From assembly GCA_965116345.1 (NCBI GenBank), contig OZ220680.1:1426001-1490000 (forward strand): a stretch of DNA of 64,000 bases, in the 5' to 3' direction. Shown here one piece after another: positions 16,969 to 24,838 of the stretch. The DNA comes from VXYL01 sp965116345 (lineage in GTDB: Bacteria; Pseudomonadota; Gammaproteobacteria; Pseudomonadales; Azotimanducaceae). The position numbers and the translations under genes are program-made. The notes below the pieces were generated by a model that did no database searches, was not told the DNA's origin, and saw only the letters and a program-made list of their open reading frames with translations. Positions within the stretch are counted from its first letter, which is position 1; each line of letters starts with the position of its first letter.

Positions 16969-17047
16969 GGGCAAACACATTTGGGGTCGCCCGTCGACGA
17001 AACGAATGTGCGGTGGCGGCTCGGGCGACCACACGGGTCGCCCCTAC
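16965..17047. repeat. Palindromic element with GTAGGGGC ends (copy 1)
   Basis: Begins GTAGGGGCA and ends GGTCGCCCCTAC. It contains the inner palindrome GGGCGACC/GGGTCGCCC. The left end supplies the stop codon of the DUF971 gene. The element resembles a small non-autonomous repeat (MITE or REP-like). Related copies are at 30072-30188 and 40028-40095. Confidence 0.7.
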
Positions 17048-17048
17048 G

Positions 17049-17098
17049 GCGAGCGCGTCTCGCGAGTACGCGAGCGCGTCTCGCGAGTACGCGAGTCG
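17049..17098. repeat. 21-base tandem repeat before ubiE
   Basis: Two full copies (17049-17069 and 17070-17090) and a partial third of a unit containing CTCGCGAG, a palindrome. It lies between the GTAGGGGC element and the ubiE start. No promoter is evident within it. Confidence 0.6.
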
Positions 17099-17137
17099 TT
17101 GAACGTCAAGGGCGCTCAAGGAGTCTAGAATCGCGAC

Positions 17138-17872
17138 GTGGACAAGACCGTTGACTTCGGTTCCGAACGCCTAACGCCGGAAGACAAGACCCGGCGTGTC
17201 GACGGCGTGTTCGACGCGGTGGTCACCCGCTACGACATGATGAACGACATCATGTCCCTCGGCGCGCACCGGCTGTTCAAGCGCGCCGCCGTCGAGATGG
17301 CCCGTCTGCGCCCGGGGCACCTTGTGCTCGACCTGGCCGGCGGAACCGGCGACATCGCCAACCTGGCGGCACGGCGAATCGGCGCCGACGGTCGGGTCGT
17401 GCTGGCGGACATGAACCGGGCGATGCTCGACCACGGTCGCGACCGGCTGTTCGACAACGGCGTCGCGAATATCGTCTTCGCGCAAGCCCAGGCCGAGGCG
17501 CTGCCCTTCCCCGACGCGGCGTTCGACGCGGTTCTGGTGGCCTTCGGAGTGCGCAATTTCACCGACAAGGAAGCCGCTCTCGCCGAGATGCGCCGCGTCC
17601 TGCGCGAGGGCGGCACGGTAGTCGTGCTGGAATTCGCGCGGGTGGTCAATCCGTTTCTCGCGCGTGCCTACGACGCGTTCCGCTCGACCTGGCCCGCCAT
17701 CGGCGCCGCCGTGGTCGGCACGGCGTCGCCGTACCGTTATCTCGTCGAGTCCATCGACCGGCACCCCGACCAGGGCACCTTCCGGCTGATGATGGAGGAC
17801 GCGGGTTTCGCCGACGTGGAGGTCCACAACCTTGCCGCCGGGGCAGCCGCCATCCATCGGGGAATCCGATGA
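17138..17872 (+). CDS. ubiE: Ubiquinone/menaquinone biosynthesis C-methyltransferase
   Basis: 244 residues. SAM-dependent C-methyltransferase of the ubiquinone pathway (2-polyprenyl-6-methoxy-1,4-benzoquinol to the 3-methyl form). Motif I is VLDLAGGTGDIANLA (about residues 64-78), and the family signatures YDMMNDIMSLGAHRLFKR and GVRNFTDKEAALAEM are present. The start is GTG at 17138 with a weak upstream AAGGAG. Its stop overlaps the ubiJ start (ATGA), beginning the tightly packed ubiE-ubiJ-ubiB operon. Confidence 0.93.
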   Translation: MDKTVDFGSERLTPEDKTRRVDGVFDAVVTRYDMMNDIMSLGAHRLFKRAAVEMARLRPGHLVLDLAGGTGDIANLAARRIGADGRVVLADMNRAMLDHGRDRLFDNGVANIVFAQAQAEALPFPDAAFDAVLVAFGVRNFTDKEAALAEMRRVLREGGTVVVLEFARVVNPFLARAYDAFRSTWPAIGAAVVGTASPYRYLVESIDRHPDQGTFRLMMEDAGFADVEVHNLAAGAAAIHRGIR

Positions 17873-18342
17873 AGGCCGCGGACCCCTTGGCCGAGATGGG
17901 CAGACTGGCGCTGGCCGCCGCCATCGCCGCAAGCTCCCGGGCTCGTCGGTGCAGCGAACGGCTGGCCGGACGAACGATCGCCATCGAGACCCTCGACATG
18001 CGCTTCATGCTGAGTTTCGAACCGGGTGTCGTGGGCGTGACCGCGGGTGAACCGGACGCCGATCCGCCAGCCGATGCCACCGTGCGCGGCTCCCCTGCGG
18101 CTCTCGCCGGGGCCATGGCACGGGGTTCCTCGCCCGATGCCGGCGACTCGGCGGCGGTGTTCGGCGACACCGCCCTGTTTGACGACTTCCGGGATTCGTT
18201 CCGGCCGCACCTGGAACTCGGCCCCACCGGTCTACTGGCCGAGGACTTCGGCGATGCGCTGCGTCTCGGCGCCAAAGCCGCCGAATCCGCAATCGAAGGC
18301 CTCATGAACACCATCCAGAGAGGCAAAGGAAAACGGCGATGA
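17869..18342 (+). CDS. ubiJ: Ubiquinone biosynthesis accessory factor UbiJ-like
   Basis: 157 residues, shorter than the E. coli protein of about 200. It is placed by its position exactly between ubiE and ubiB and by an SCP2-like lipid-binding pattern (TIAIETLDMRFMLSFEP, then a repeated-turn beta region). The family helps the Ubi complex handle hydrophobic intermediates. Sequence conservation is low, so the name rests mainly on context. It overlaps both neighbours by four bases. Confidence 0.7.
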   Translation: MKAADPLAEMGRLALAAAIAASSRARRCSERLAGRTIAIETLDMRFMLSFEPGVVGVTAGEPDADPPADATVRGSPAALAGAMARGSSPDAGDSAAVFGDTALFDDFRDSFRPHLELGPTGLLAEDFGDALRLGAKAAESAIEGLMNTIQRGKGKRR

Positions 18343-19991
18343 CCCGCATAGGGCGCATCGCGAAGATCCTGATCACGGTGTTGCGACACCGTTTGGACCG
18401 CAACATCGGTCGCTTCGCGGGCCACCACTGGTGGTACCGGTTGTCCCCCCTGCGCCTGCTGCCGGCACCGCACAAACCCGATGCCGTTCGCCTGCGCGAG
18501 GCCATGGAGGATCTCGGCCCGATCTTCATCAAGTTCGGCCAGATTCTGTCCACGCGCCGCGACCTCCTGCCCCCGGACTACGCGGACGAACTGGCGAAGC
18601 TGCAGGACCAGGTGCCGCCGTTCCCCGGCGACGCCGCCATTGCCCGCGTCGAGGCGAGCCTCGACGGTACCATCGGCGAACTGTTCGCCAGCTTCGATCC
18701 AGCACCCATCGCCTCGGCCTCTCTCGCCCAGGTGCACGGTGCCACCATGGCGGACGGCGACGAGGTGGCGGTAAAGGTGATCCGTCCCGGCATCGACCGC
18801 GTGATCCAGAAGGACCTGGTGCTGATCCACACCATGGCGGCGTTGTTGGAGCGACTATCGCGGGAAGCCCGGAGGCTGCATCTTAAGGCCGTGGTCCAGG
18901 ACTACGAGCACACCATCTTCGACGAACTGGATCTCCTCAAGGAAGCCGCCAACACGGCCACGCTGCGGCGCAACTTCGCCGGCTCCCAACTGCTCTACGC
19001 GCCCAAGGTTTACTGGGAGAGGTGCGCCGAGTCGGTACTCGTCCTAGAACGCGTGCGGGCCACGCCGATCTCTGACATCGCCGCCCTAGAACGCGCCGGC
19101 ACCGACATGAAGAAGCTCGCGGAAAGAGGCGTCGAGACCTTCTTCACGCAGGTGTTCAAGCACAACTTCTTCCACGCCGACATGCATCCCGGCAACATCT
19201 TCATCGACATCACGAACCCCGCCGAGCCCAGCTATATCGCCATCGACTGCGCGATCATCGGCACCCTAACCGAGGAGGATCAGACCTATCTCGCGCGTAA
19301 CGTCCTGGCGTTCTTCAACCGCGACTACGACCGCATCGCCCGGCTGCACATCGAGTCCGGCTGGATCCCGGAAGGCACTGATGCCAAGGAGTTCGAAGAC
19401 GTCGTCCGCCAGCTCTGCGAGCCCCTGTTCCAGCGCCCACTGAAAGACATCTCCTTCGGTCACTTCCTGATCGCGCTGTTCCAGACCGCACGGCGGTTCA
19501 ACATGGAAGTGCAGCCGCAACTCGTGCTGCTGCAGAAGACCCTGCTCAATATCGAAGGCCTCGGTCGGCAGCTCTACCCCGACCTCGACCTGTGGAACAC
19601 CGCGAAGCCCTTCATGGAAGCGTGGATGCGGGAGCGCTTCGGACCAACGGCGCTGCTGCGCAGTCTCGTCGAACACGCGCCGACCATCGCCCGCGAGTTG
19701 CCGCGCCTGCTACCGCAGTTGCCGGAACTTGTCGCCAACGCCGCCGACAAGCTCGGCGATCTCGACCGCTTGGCGAACACTCAGCGCCAAGCCATGGACC
19801 GGCTGACCCGTGCCATCGACGCCCAGCATCGCCGCGCCCGCTGGCGCCGGGCGGCGGGCGGTGGCTTGATCCTCGCCAGCATCGCCCTGTTGTGGCGTCC
19901 CTTGGTCGATGCCATGGCGACCGGCGACTCGGTTTCAGTGACCGTTGGCGTCGCCGCCGCGCTCACGGGGTCGGTGCTGGTCCTGAGGTAG
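18339..19991 (+). CDS. ubiB: Ubiquinone biosynthesis protein UbiB (atypical kinase)
   Basis: 550 residues, full length. UbiB/ABC1/ADCK family protein needed for ubiquinone synthesis. The signature KFGQILSTRRDLLP (the KxGQ motif) is near residue 66, AVKVIRPGI supplies the lysine, and the catalytic region reads FFHADMHPGNIF near 285. Two hydrophobic helices at the C-terminus (about 505-550) anchor it to the inner membrane, as is usual. It is the last gene of the ubiEJB operon. Confidence 0.93.
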   Translation: MTRIGRIAKILITVLRHRLDRNIGRFAGHHWWYRLSPLRLLPAPHKPDAVRLREAMEDLGPIFIKFGQILSTRRDLLPPDYADELAKLQDQVPPFPGDAAIARVEASLDGTIGELFASFDPAPIASASLAQVHGATMADGDEVAVKVIRPGIDRVIQKDLVLIHTMAALLERLSREARRLHLKAVVQDYEHTIFDELDLLKEAANTATLRRNFAGSQLLYAPKVYWERCAESVLVLERVRATPISDIAALERAGTDMKKLAERGVETFFTQVFKHNFFHADMHPGNIFIDITNPAEPSYIAIDCAIIGTLTEEDQTYLARNVLAFFNRDYDRIARLHIESGWIPEGTDAKEFEDVVRQLCEPLFQRPLKDISFGHFLIALFQTARRFNMEVQPQLVLLQKTLLNIEGLGRQLYPDLDLWNTAKPFMEAWMRERFGPTALLRSLVEHAPTIARELPRLLPQLPELVANAADKLGDLDRLANTQRQAMDRLTRAIDAQHRRARWRRAAGGGLILASIALLWRPLVDAMATGDSVSVTVGVAAALTGSVLVLR

Positions 19992-19996
19992 CCGCG

Positions 19997-20863
19997 TCAG
20001 GCGCGCCGGACCTGGCCGGTGTCCCGCAGATGTTGGCGCCTGGCGCGGCGTTCTTCGCCGGCAAGGCGCAGCCTCTCCCGGTCTTCTTCGCGAATCCGGT
20101 AGTAGCCGTCGCGCCAGGACTCGTCGTCGCTCCAGCTGTACGGCATGGTCACCACCGTCCCCGGTTCGGTCGCAGTCTCGAAGAGATCCACCGCGGCGGT
20201 AGTGATCGCCGTCTGCATGTCCCGGTCGAACGGCCTGCCGCAGGGATTGCCCAGGGGGAAGTCGGTGAACGCGAACCGGGGCACGCCGCAGTAGGTGACG
20301 ATGTCCCGGGCGGAACCGAGGACGACCGTCGGCATGCCGTTGGTTTCGAGGTACCGGGCTACCAGACTCACGGTCTGGTGACAGACCGGTCACAGCGGCA
20401 CGAGCAGGGCGATGTCCGCGCCGTCCTCCCGGCACCGCCTTAGGATCTCCGGTGCGTCGGCATCCCTAGTTCGGCGCTGGCTGTATTCCGTCGGCACGCA
20501 GTGGAAGCGCTCGGCCAAGGTGCCGACATGTCCCCCCCGGACCAGCGTATGCAACGCATCGATGGGGAAGTACGACTCCCGGTCCTCCAGGTGGGTCGCG
20601 GTCCGATCCCAAGCTAAGTCTTCGCCAAACAGCCGATCGGGCGGCTCCGACGTCGAACCCGACGCCACGTGGCGCGGCTCGCTCTCGTCCCGGTCGTGCA
20701 GGGCCATGGTCGTGACCAGCGCCAGGGTGGACTCCACCACCGGCTTTGCCAACGGTGTGAACGGCACGTCGTCGAAATGCGCCCACGCATAGGGCTTGTC
20801 GAAGCCTTGGGCTGCGTAGTAGCGCCGCGTGCGTGCCATGTAGCCGATGGGGTGTCCAGCCAT
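19997..20863 (-). CDS. Candidate selenoprotein, GrdB/PrdB-like reductase family (in-frame UGA)
   Basis: One frame of 288 codons is interrupted only by TGA at 20392-20390 (codon 158), in the context LLVPL-U-PVCHQTVSLVARY. From family knowledge, related proteins annotated as glycine/sarcosine/betaine reductase selenoprotein B-like carry CPxC or UPxC here, so the UGA sits at a redox-active Cys/Sec site. The frame continues for 130 codons of well-formed protein (GSARDIVTYCGVPRF, DFPLGNPCGRPFDRDMQ) to 19997. A hairpin with a GU-containing loop follows the UGA. The start is the ATG at 20863 and its ribosome site is weak. If UGA is read as stop, both halves would be non-functional. No sel genes lie in this window. 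Confidence 0.72.
20361..20389 (-). promoter_or_regulatory. SECIS-like hairpin directly after the UGA codon
   Basis: On the coding strand, ten bases after the UGA come ACCAGAC, the loop CGTGA and GTCTGGT, a perfect seven-base-pair stem. CCGG directly after the UGA can pair with CCGG beyond the hairpin to extend it. The loop begins 17 bases after the UGA and has G in its first two positions, which fits the usual description of bacterial SECIS elements. A competing hairpin, CGGTCTG/CAGACCG, begins one base after the UGA. Confidence 0.55.
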
Positions 20864-20970
20864 TGGGAACGAATGTAGAGCGAATGTTGGCCGACCTGCA
20901 ACCCGCGGCGCTCGTTTGGGTACAATGCCGGGTTTTCGTGACCTACCGAGAGATTCCGAGAGGTAAGCCC

Positions 20971-21276
20971 ATGCCGTCCCTGTCCGCCGGTAAACGATTG
21001 AAGAGCGCCGTCTGCGCGACGGAGATCATGGTGATCGCCGCACCCGACGGCGATGTGCAGCTGCTCTGCGGTGGCGCACCAATGGTGGAGGACGGCGAGG
21101 TGAACGGCGGTGACGTGGACCCGGGCCATGCGGACGGCACCGCCATCGGCAAACGCTACGTCAACGCCGACGGCTCGCTCGAAGTGCTGTGCGTGAAGGC
21201 GGGCGATGGCTCGCTGGCGCTGGGCGATGCTGCCCTCACCGTCAAAGACGCCAAGAAGCTGCCGAAAACCGACTAG
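20971..21276 (+). CDS. Small conserved protein next to acyl-CoA ligase
   Basis: 101 residues with no membrane segment. The start MPSLSAGKRLKSAVCATEIM has a conserved-looking cysteine and is followed by LLCGGAPMVEDGE and ADGSLEVLCVKAGDGSLALG. I recall similar small proteins beside AMP-forming acyl-CoA synthetases in other bacteria, but the function is not known. The ATG at 20971 has GAGAGGT upstream. The acyl-CoA ligase begins 32 bases downstream on the same strand, so the two are probably co-transcribed. Confidence 0.7.
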   Translation: MPSLSAGKRLKSAVCATEIMVIAAPDGDVQLLCGGAPMVEDGEVNGGDVDPGHADGTAIGKRYVNADGSLEVLCVKAGDGSLALGDAALTVKDAKKLPKTD

Positions 21277-21308
21277 CCCGATCTCCCGCCTCGCCTGCGG
21301 AGCCTGCC

Positions 21309-23201
21309 GTGAACACCATGATGCTGTTAGAGATGGCGACCTCCGGGTTCGGCCATCGGGTGGCATTCACGGACCCCGGTGACGGCACCTCGATCACCTA
21401 CCAGGAACTCTACGACGCCGCCGGCGCCGCCGCCCACCATATCCGCGAGTCCGGTGCCTCCCGGGTCGCCATGTTGGACGTCAGCAACATCGCCGTACCG
21501 ATCGCCCTGTTCGCGAGCGGCTGGGCAAACGTTCCCTACGTACCGATCAACTACCGCCTCACCGCAGCCGAGATCGACGCCCTGCTGGCACGGGTGCAAC
21601 CGGCGTACCTGGTCACCGACGACGACCGCCTGGCCAACTTCCAAGGCCGCGCCGGCGTCCAGGCGGTTTCTCGGTCAACCTTCCTGGATCTCTCCCGTGG
21701 CGGCGCGGCCGCAGGCGAACAGCGTTCCATGGATCCCGACGATGTCGGCGTGCTGCTCTTCACCAGCGGCACCACGGGGATCCCCAAGGCTGCCGTGCTG
21801 CGTCACAAGCACCTGGTCTCGTACATCGTCAGTTCGGTGGAGTTCATGTCCGCCGACGAGGACGAGGCCGCGCTGGTGTGCGTGCCGCCGTACCACATAG
21901 CCGGCATCGCCGCCGCCCTGAGTTCGGTGTACGCAGGTCGCCGCGTGGTGCAACTCGCCAACTTCAGCGCCGACGCCTGGATCGAGACGGCCCGCCGCGA
22001 ACGCATCACCACGGCCTTCGTGGTGCCCACCATGCTGTCGCGCATCGTCGACGCCCTGGAAGGCGAGAAGTCCGCCGGCATGGGTCACCTGCAGTCGCTG
22101 TCCTACGGCGGCGGAAAGATGCCGCTGGCGGTGATCGAGAAGGCCATGGCGCTGTTCCCGGACACCGACTTCACCAACGCCTACGGGCTCACGGAGACCA
22201 GCTCCACGATCACCGTACTCGGTCCGGACGAACACCGCGCCGCGGCGGCGAGCGAAGACCCCGAGGGCCGCCGACGGCTGGTCTCCGTGGGTATTCCCCT
22301 GCCCGGAATCGAGCTCGAGATCCGCGGCGAGGACGGCGAGGTCCTCGACCCGGGCGAACGCGGGGAGATCCACGTCCGCGGCGAGCAGGTGTCCGGCGAA
22401 TACGAAGACCGCGGCAGCCTGGTGGACGCCGATGGCTGGTTCCCCACCCGTGACGCGGGCTTCAAGGACGACGACGGCTACCTGTTCCTCGACGGTCGTG
22501 CCGACGACGTGATCGTCCGCGGCGGCGAGAACATGTCACCCGGCGAGATCGAGGACGTGCTGGTCGCCCACGATGCGGTGAGCGACGCCGCGGTGGTGGG
22601 TGTCCCCAGCGAGGAGTGGGGCGAGGCGGTGGTGAGCGCGGTGGTCGCGAAGAGCGACACGCCGGCGAACGAGGCGCTGGCCCAGGAACTGAAGGATTGG
22701 GTGAAGGACCACATGCGCTCTTCCCGCGTCCCCGAGGTCATCGAGTTCTGGGGCGAACTTCCCTACAACGAGACCGGAAAGCTGCTGCGCCGGTTGGTCA
22801 AGGAGAGGCTGACCTCACCCAGGGAGAACGTGCATGAGACGATGCCGCTGCTGATGGCCAGCGACATCGAGCGGTCCCGCGCGTTCTACTGCGATCAACT
22901 CGGATTCACCCTGATCAACCGCTACGACCCGGACGGCCAGCTTGCCTGGTGCATGCTCGCCATGGAAGGCGCGCGGATCATGCTCGAGCAGGTCGACGCT
23001 GAACGTTTGGCGGGTCTGGCCGAAAACCGAAGCGACATCGCACTGTACTTCCTGTGCGAGGACGTGGATGCCCTCCACGAGCGCTTCGTGACCAACGGCG
23101 TCGATCTGAAACCTCCCTACGTGGCCTTCTACGGCATGAAGCAGCTCGAGGTCCGCGACCCGGACGGGCGGGTCCTGTGCTTCGAGAATCCGGTAGACTA
23201 G
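21309..23201 (+). CDS. AMP-dependent acyl-CoA ligase fused to a VOC (glyoxalase-like) domain
   Basis: 630 residues. Residues 1-500 are an ANL-family ligase: the P-loop LLFTSGTTGIPKAAVLR (about 152-168), NAYGLTETSS, the hinge region GWFPTRDAGFKDDDGYLFLD, and the catalytic lysine region LPYNETGKLLRR. Directly after it, about 120 residues form a vicinal-oxygen-chelate domain (LLMASDIERSRAFYCDQLGF ... EVRDPDGRVLCFEN). No stop or start separates the two. The GTG at 21309 has GGAG upstream. It activates an unknown carboxylic acid to its CoA ester; the VOC domain may act on, or bind, the product. Confidence 0.85.
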   Translation: MNTMMLLEMATSGFGHRVAFTDPGDGTSITYQELYDAAGAAAHHIRESGASRVAMLDVSNIAVPIALFASGWANVPYVPINYRLTAAEIDALLARVQPAYLVTDDDRLANFQGRAGVQAVSRSTFLDLSRGGAAAGEQRSMDPDDVGVLLFTSGTTGIPKAAVLRHKHLVSYIVSSVEFMSADEDEAALVCVPPYHIAGIAAALSSVYAGRRVVQLANFSADAWIETARRERITTAFVVPTMLSRIVDALEGEKSAGMGHLQSLSYGGGKMPLAVIEKAMALFPDTDFTNAYGLTETSSTITVLGPDEHRAAAASEDPEGRRRLVSVGIPLPGIELEIRGEDGEVLDPGERGEIHVRGEQVSGEYEDRGSLVDADGWFPTRDAGFKDDDGYLFLDGRADDVIVRGGENMSPGEIEDVLVAHDAVSDAAVVGVPSEEWGEAVVSAVVAKSDTPANEALAQELKDWVKDHMRSSRVPEVIEFWGELPYNETGKLLRRLVKERLTSPRENVHETMPLLMASDIERSRAFYCDQLGFTLINRYDPDGQLAWCMLAMEGARIMLEQVDAERLAGLAENRSDIALYFLCEDVDALHERFVTNGVDLKPPYVAFYGMKQLEVRDPDGRVLCFENPVD

Positions 23202-23309
23202 TGCTAGGGTGCGCGTAGAGAAGGGGCTGCCCGCCCGCCCCTGCACCCGCAACCACGCCGGACCCGCAACCACGCCGGCGACAGCGTGGTGCTGCGTAGC
23301 GTGGATCGC

Positions 23310-24287
23310 TTACGGGTCCACGGCGTCGATCAAGCCCCAGTCGAGGGCGGTGGATACGTCGACCCGCGTCCCGGTCAACGCCATGTACGCCAACCGGCGC
23401 CGACCGATCCTGCGCAGGATGCTGGTGGTGCCGCCGGCGCCGGGGATCAGCCCCATGCCCACTTCGGGGAGCACGAAGAACGCGTCGGGGCGAGCCACGA
23501 CCCGTTCGGCGAACGCCGGCAGCTCGATGCCGGCACCGATGCAGGCGCCATGCAGCCTCGCCTCCACACGGTCCCGCAGGCAGTCGATCATCGCACCGGC
23601 GTTGCGCGCCATTCGTGAGGCGTGGGCGAGCCCCGCATCCGTAGCCTCGCCGAACTCGTCGAGGTCGCCGCCGGCACTGAAGCATGGGCCGGCGCCGTCC
23701 AGCACGACGTGCCGAATCGACTCGTCGGCCATCGCCAGTTCCAGTGCTTCGCACAAGCCGTCACGAATACGCGCGGAATAGGCGTTGCGCTTGTGCGGCC
23801 GGTTGAGGGTGATTCGTAGGACACCATCGTGGCGGTCGAGCAGCACCGCGGGCGCGTCCGGCTCGGGACGCGGGGGTCGATCCGGCCGGCCAGCGAGCCA
23901 TGCCTGGAATTCGGACCCATGTTGCAGCGCCGAGTACGCGAGCGACTCGGCGAAGCCGGAATCCGCATTCTCCACCCGTTCGTTGTGCCGCAGGAGGCGG
24001 ACGAGAACGGCGGCGGCCACCGGGTTGCAGTCGACCGCCTCGGTGACGCTCGCGGCATCGCCCGCGCCCACGACAACGTCGATGATCGGGGGAATCCGAT
24101 CATCCGGCGGTGGCGCCCCTTCGAAGACGCCGATCACGGGGCAGTTCGGTTGGGCGTGGAAAGACGGAGCCGGCTCCTCGTCTAGGCGGACGGCGACCCA
24201 TGACGTCCCAGCCGCGGTCGACAGGGATTCATACCCCTGTGTTGAACCCAGGCGCACGGCGAGTTCCCGGAGCGTAATCGGTTCCAT
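23310..24287 (-). CDS. Enoyl-CoA hydratase/isomerase family protein with N-terminal extension
   Basis: 325 residues. The crotonase domain covers about 148-325: VLRITLNRPHKRNAYSARIR, the oxyanion region FSAGGDLDEF, and HGACIGAGIELPAFAERVVA. The first about 145 residues are an extra region that looks like a degenerate second crotonase half (NPVAAAVLVRLLRHNER, FAESLAYSALQHGSEFQAWL). An E near the usual active site lies in LPEVGMGLIPGAGGT. It probably acts in acyl-CoA catabolism with the ligase encoded nearby on the other strand. The short gap to the ligase gene contains a 17-base direct repeat (near 23245-23280). Confidence 0.8.
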   Translation of the reverse strand: MEPITLRELAVRLGSTQGYESLSTAAGTSWVAVRLDEEPAPSFHAQPNCPVIGVFEGAPPPDDRIPPIIDVVVGAGDAASVTEAVDCNPVAAAVLVRLLRHNERVENADSGFAESLAYSALQHGSEFQAWLAGRPDRPPRPEPDAPAVLLDRHDGVLRITLNRPHKRNAYSARIRDGLCEALELAMADESIRHVVLDGAGPCFSAGGDLDEFGEATDAGLAHASRMARNAGAMIDCLRDRVEARLHGACIGAGIELPAFAERVVARPDAFFVLPEVGMGLIPGAGGTTSILRRIGRRRLAYMALTGTRVDVSTALDWGLIDAVDP

Positions 24288-24391
24288 GGGCCCGCCTTCG
24301 ATCCTCCAACCCTCGGGTGGATTCTACCCGCCCCGGAGTCCCACGAAGACCCTGTGATAAGCTCGCCGCCGACTCGAGGAGGGCTGGTTCA

Positions 24392-24838
24392 GTGCGAACA
24401 CACACTTGGCACATCAAGACGTTGGCCACGTACCTGATGGCGACCGCGGGTGCCGCCGCGTTCGCCGCCGAGCTTGCGGTCACCGTCCACAACATCCAGG
24501 AAAACAAGGGAAAGGTGCACGTCGTCATCTACGACGAGGCCAACTGGCTGGGCGGCGACCCCGCGACATTCGCCGGGGCGAAGTCCGTCGATCTCACCGA
24601 GCGCAAGGATGAAGGCCCGCTGGTGGCCACCATCGAACTTGAACCCGGCGAGTACGGCGCCTTCGTCTACCACGACCTCAACGTCAACACCGAGTTGGAC
24701 AGGAACTTCGTCGGGATCCCCAAGGAACCCTATGCCTTCAGCCAGGACTTCGACAAGATGAAGCGGCCCGAGTTCGAAGACTGCAAGTTCGTCGTGGGCG
24801 AGGACGGAACGGCGATCACGCTCACCTTGAGGGACTGA
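24392..24838 (+). CDS. DUF2141 secreted protein
   Basis: 148 residues. A signal peptide (TLATYLMATAGAAAFAAE) is followed by a DUF2141 domain: LAVTVHNIQENKGKVHVVIY, then GEYGAFVYHDLNVNTELDRN and GIPKEPYAFSQD. It is probably periplasmic; the function is unknown. The GTG at 24392 has GAGGAGGG about ten bases upstream. The stop TGA overlaps the ATG of the amidohydrolase gene (TGATG), so the two are translated together. Confidence 0.8.
   Translation: MRTHTWHIKTLATYLMATAGAAAFAAELAVTVHNIQENKGKVHVVIYDEANWLGGDPATFAGAKSVDLTERKDEGPLVATIELEPGEYGAFVYHDLNVNTELDRNFVGIPKEPYAFSQDFDKMKRPEFEDCKFVVGEDGTAITLTLRD

Noticed and set aside
19997..20863. Simple pseudogene interpretation of the UGA gene
   Set aside because: Not excluded, but the sequence on both sides is intact with no second lesion, the UGA falls at a Cys/Sec site of the family, and a suitable hairpin follows. 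Kept as a selenoprotein candidate.
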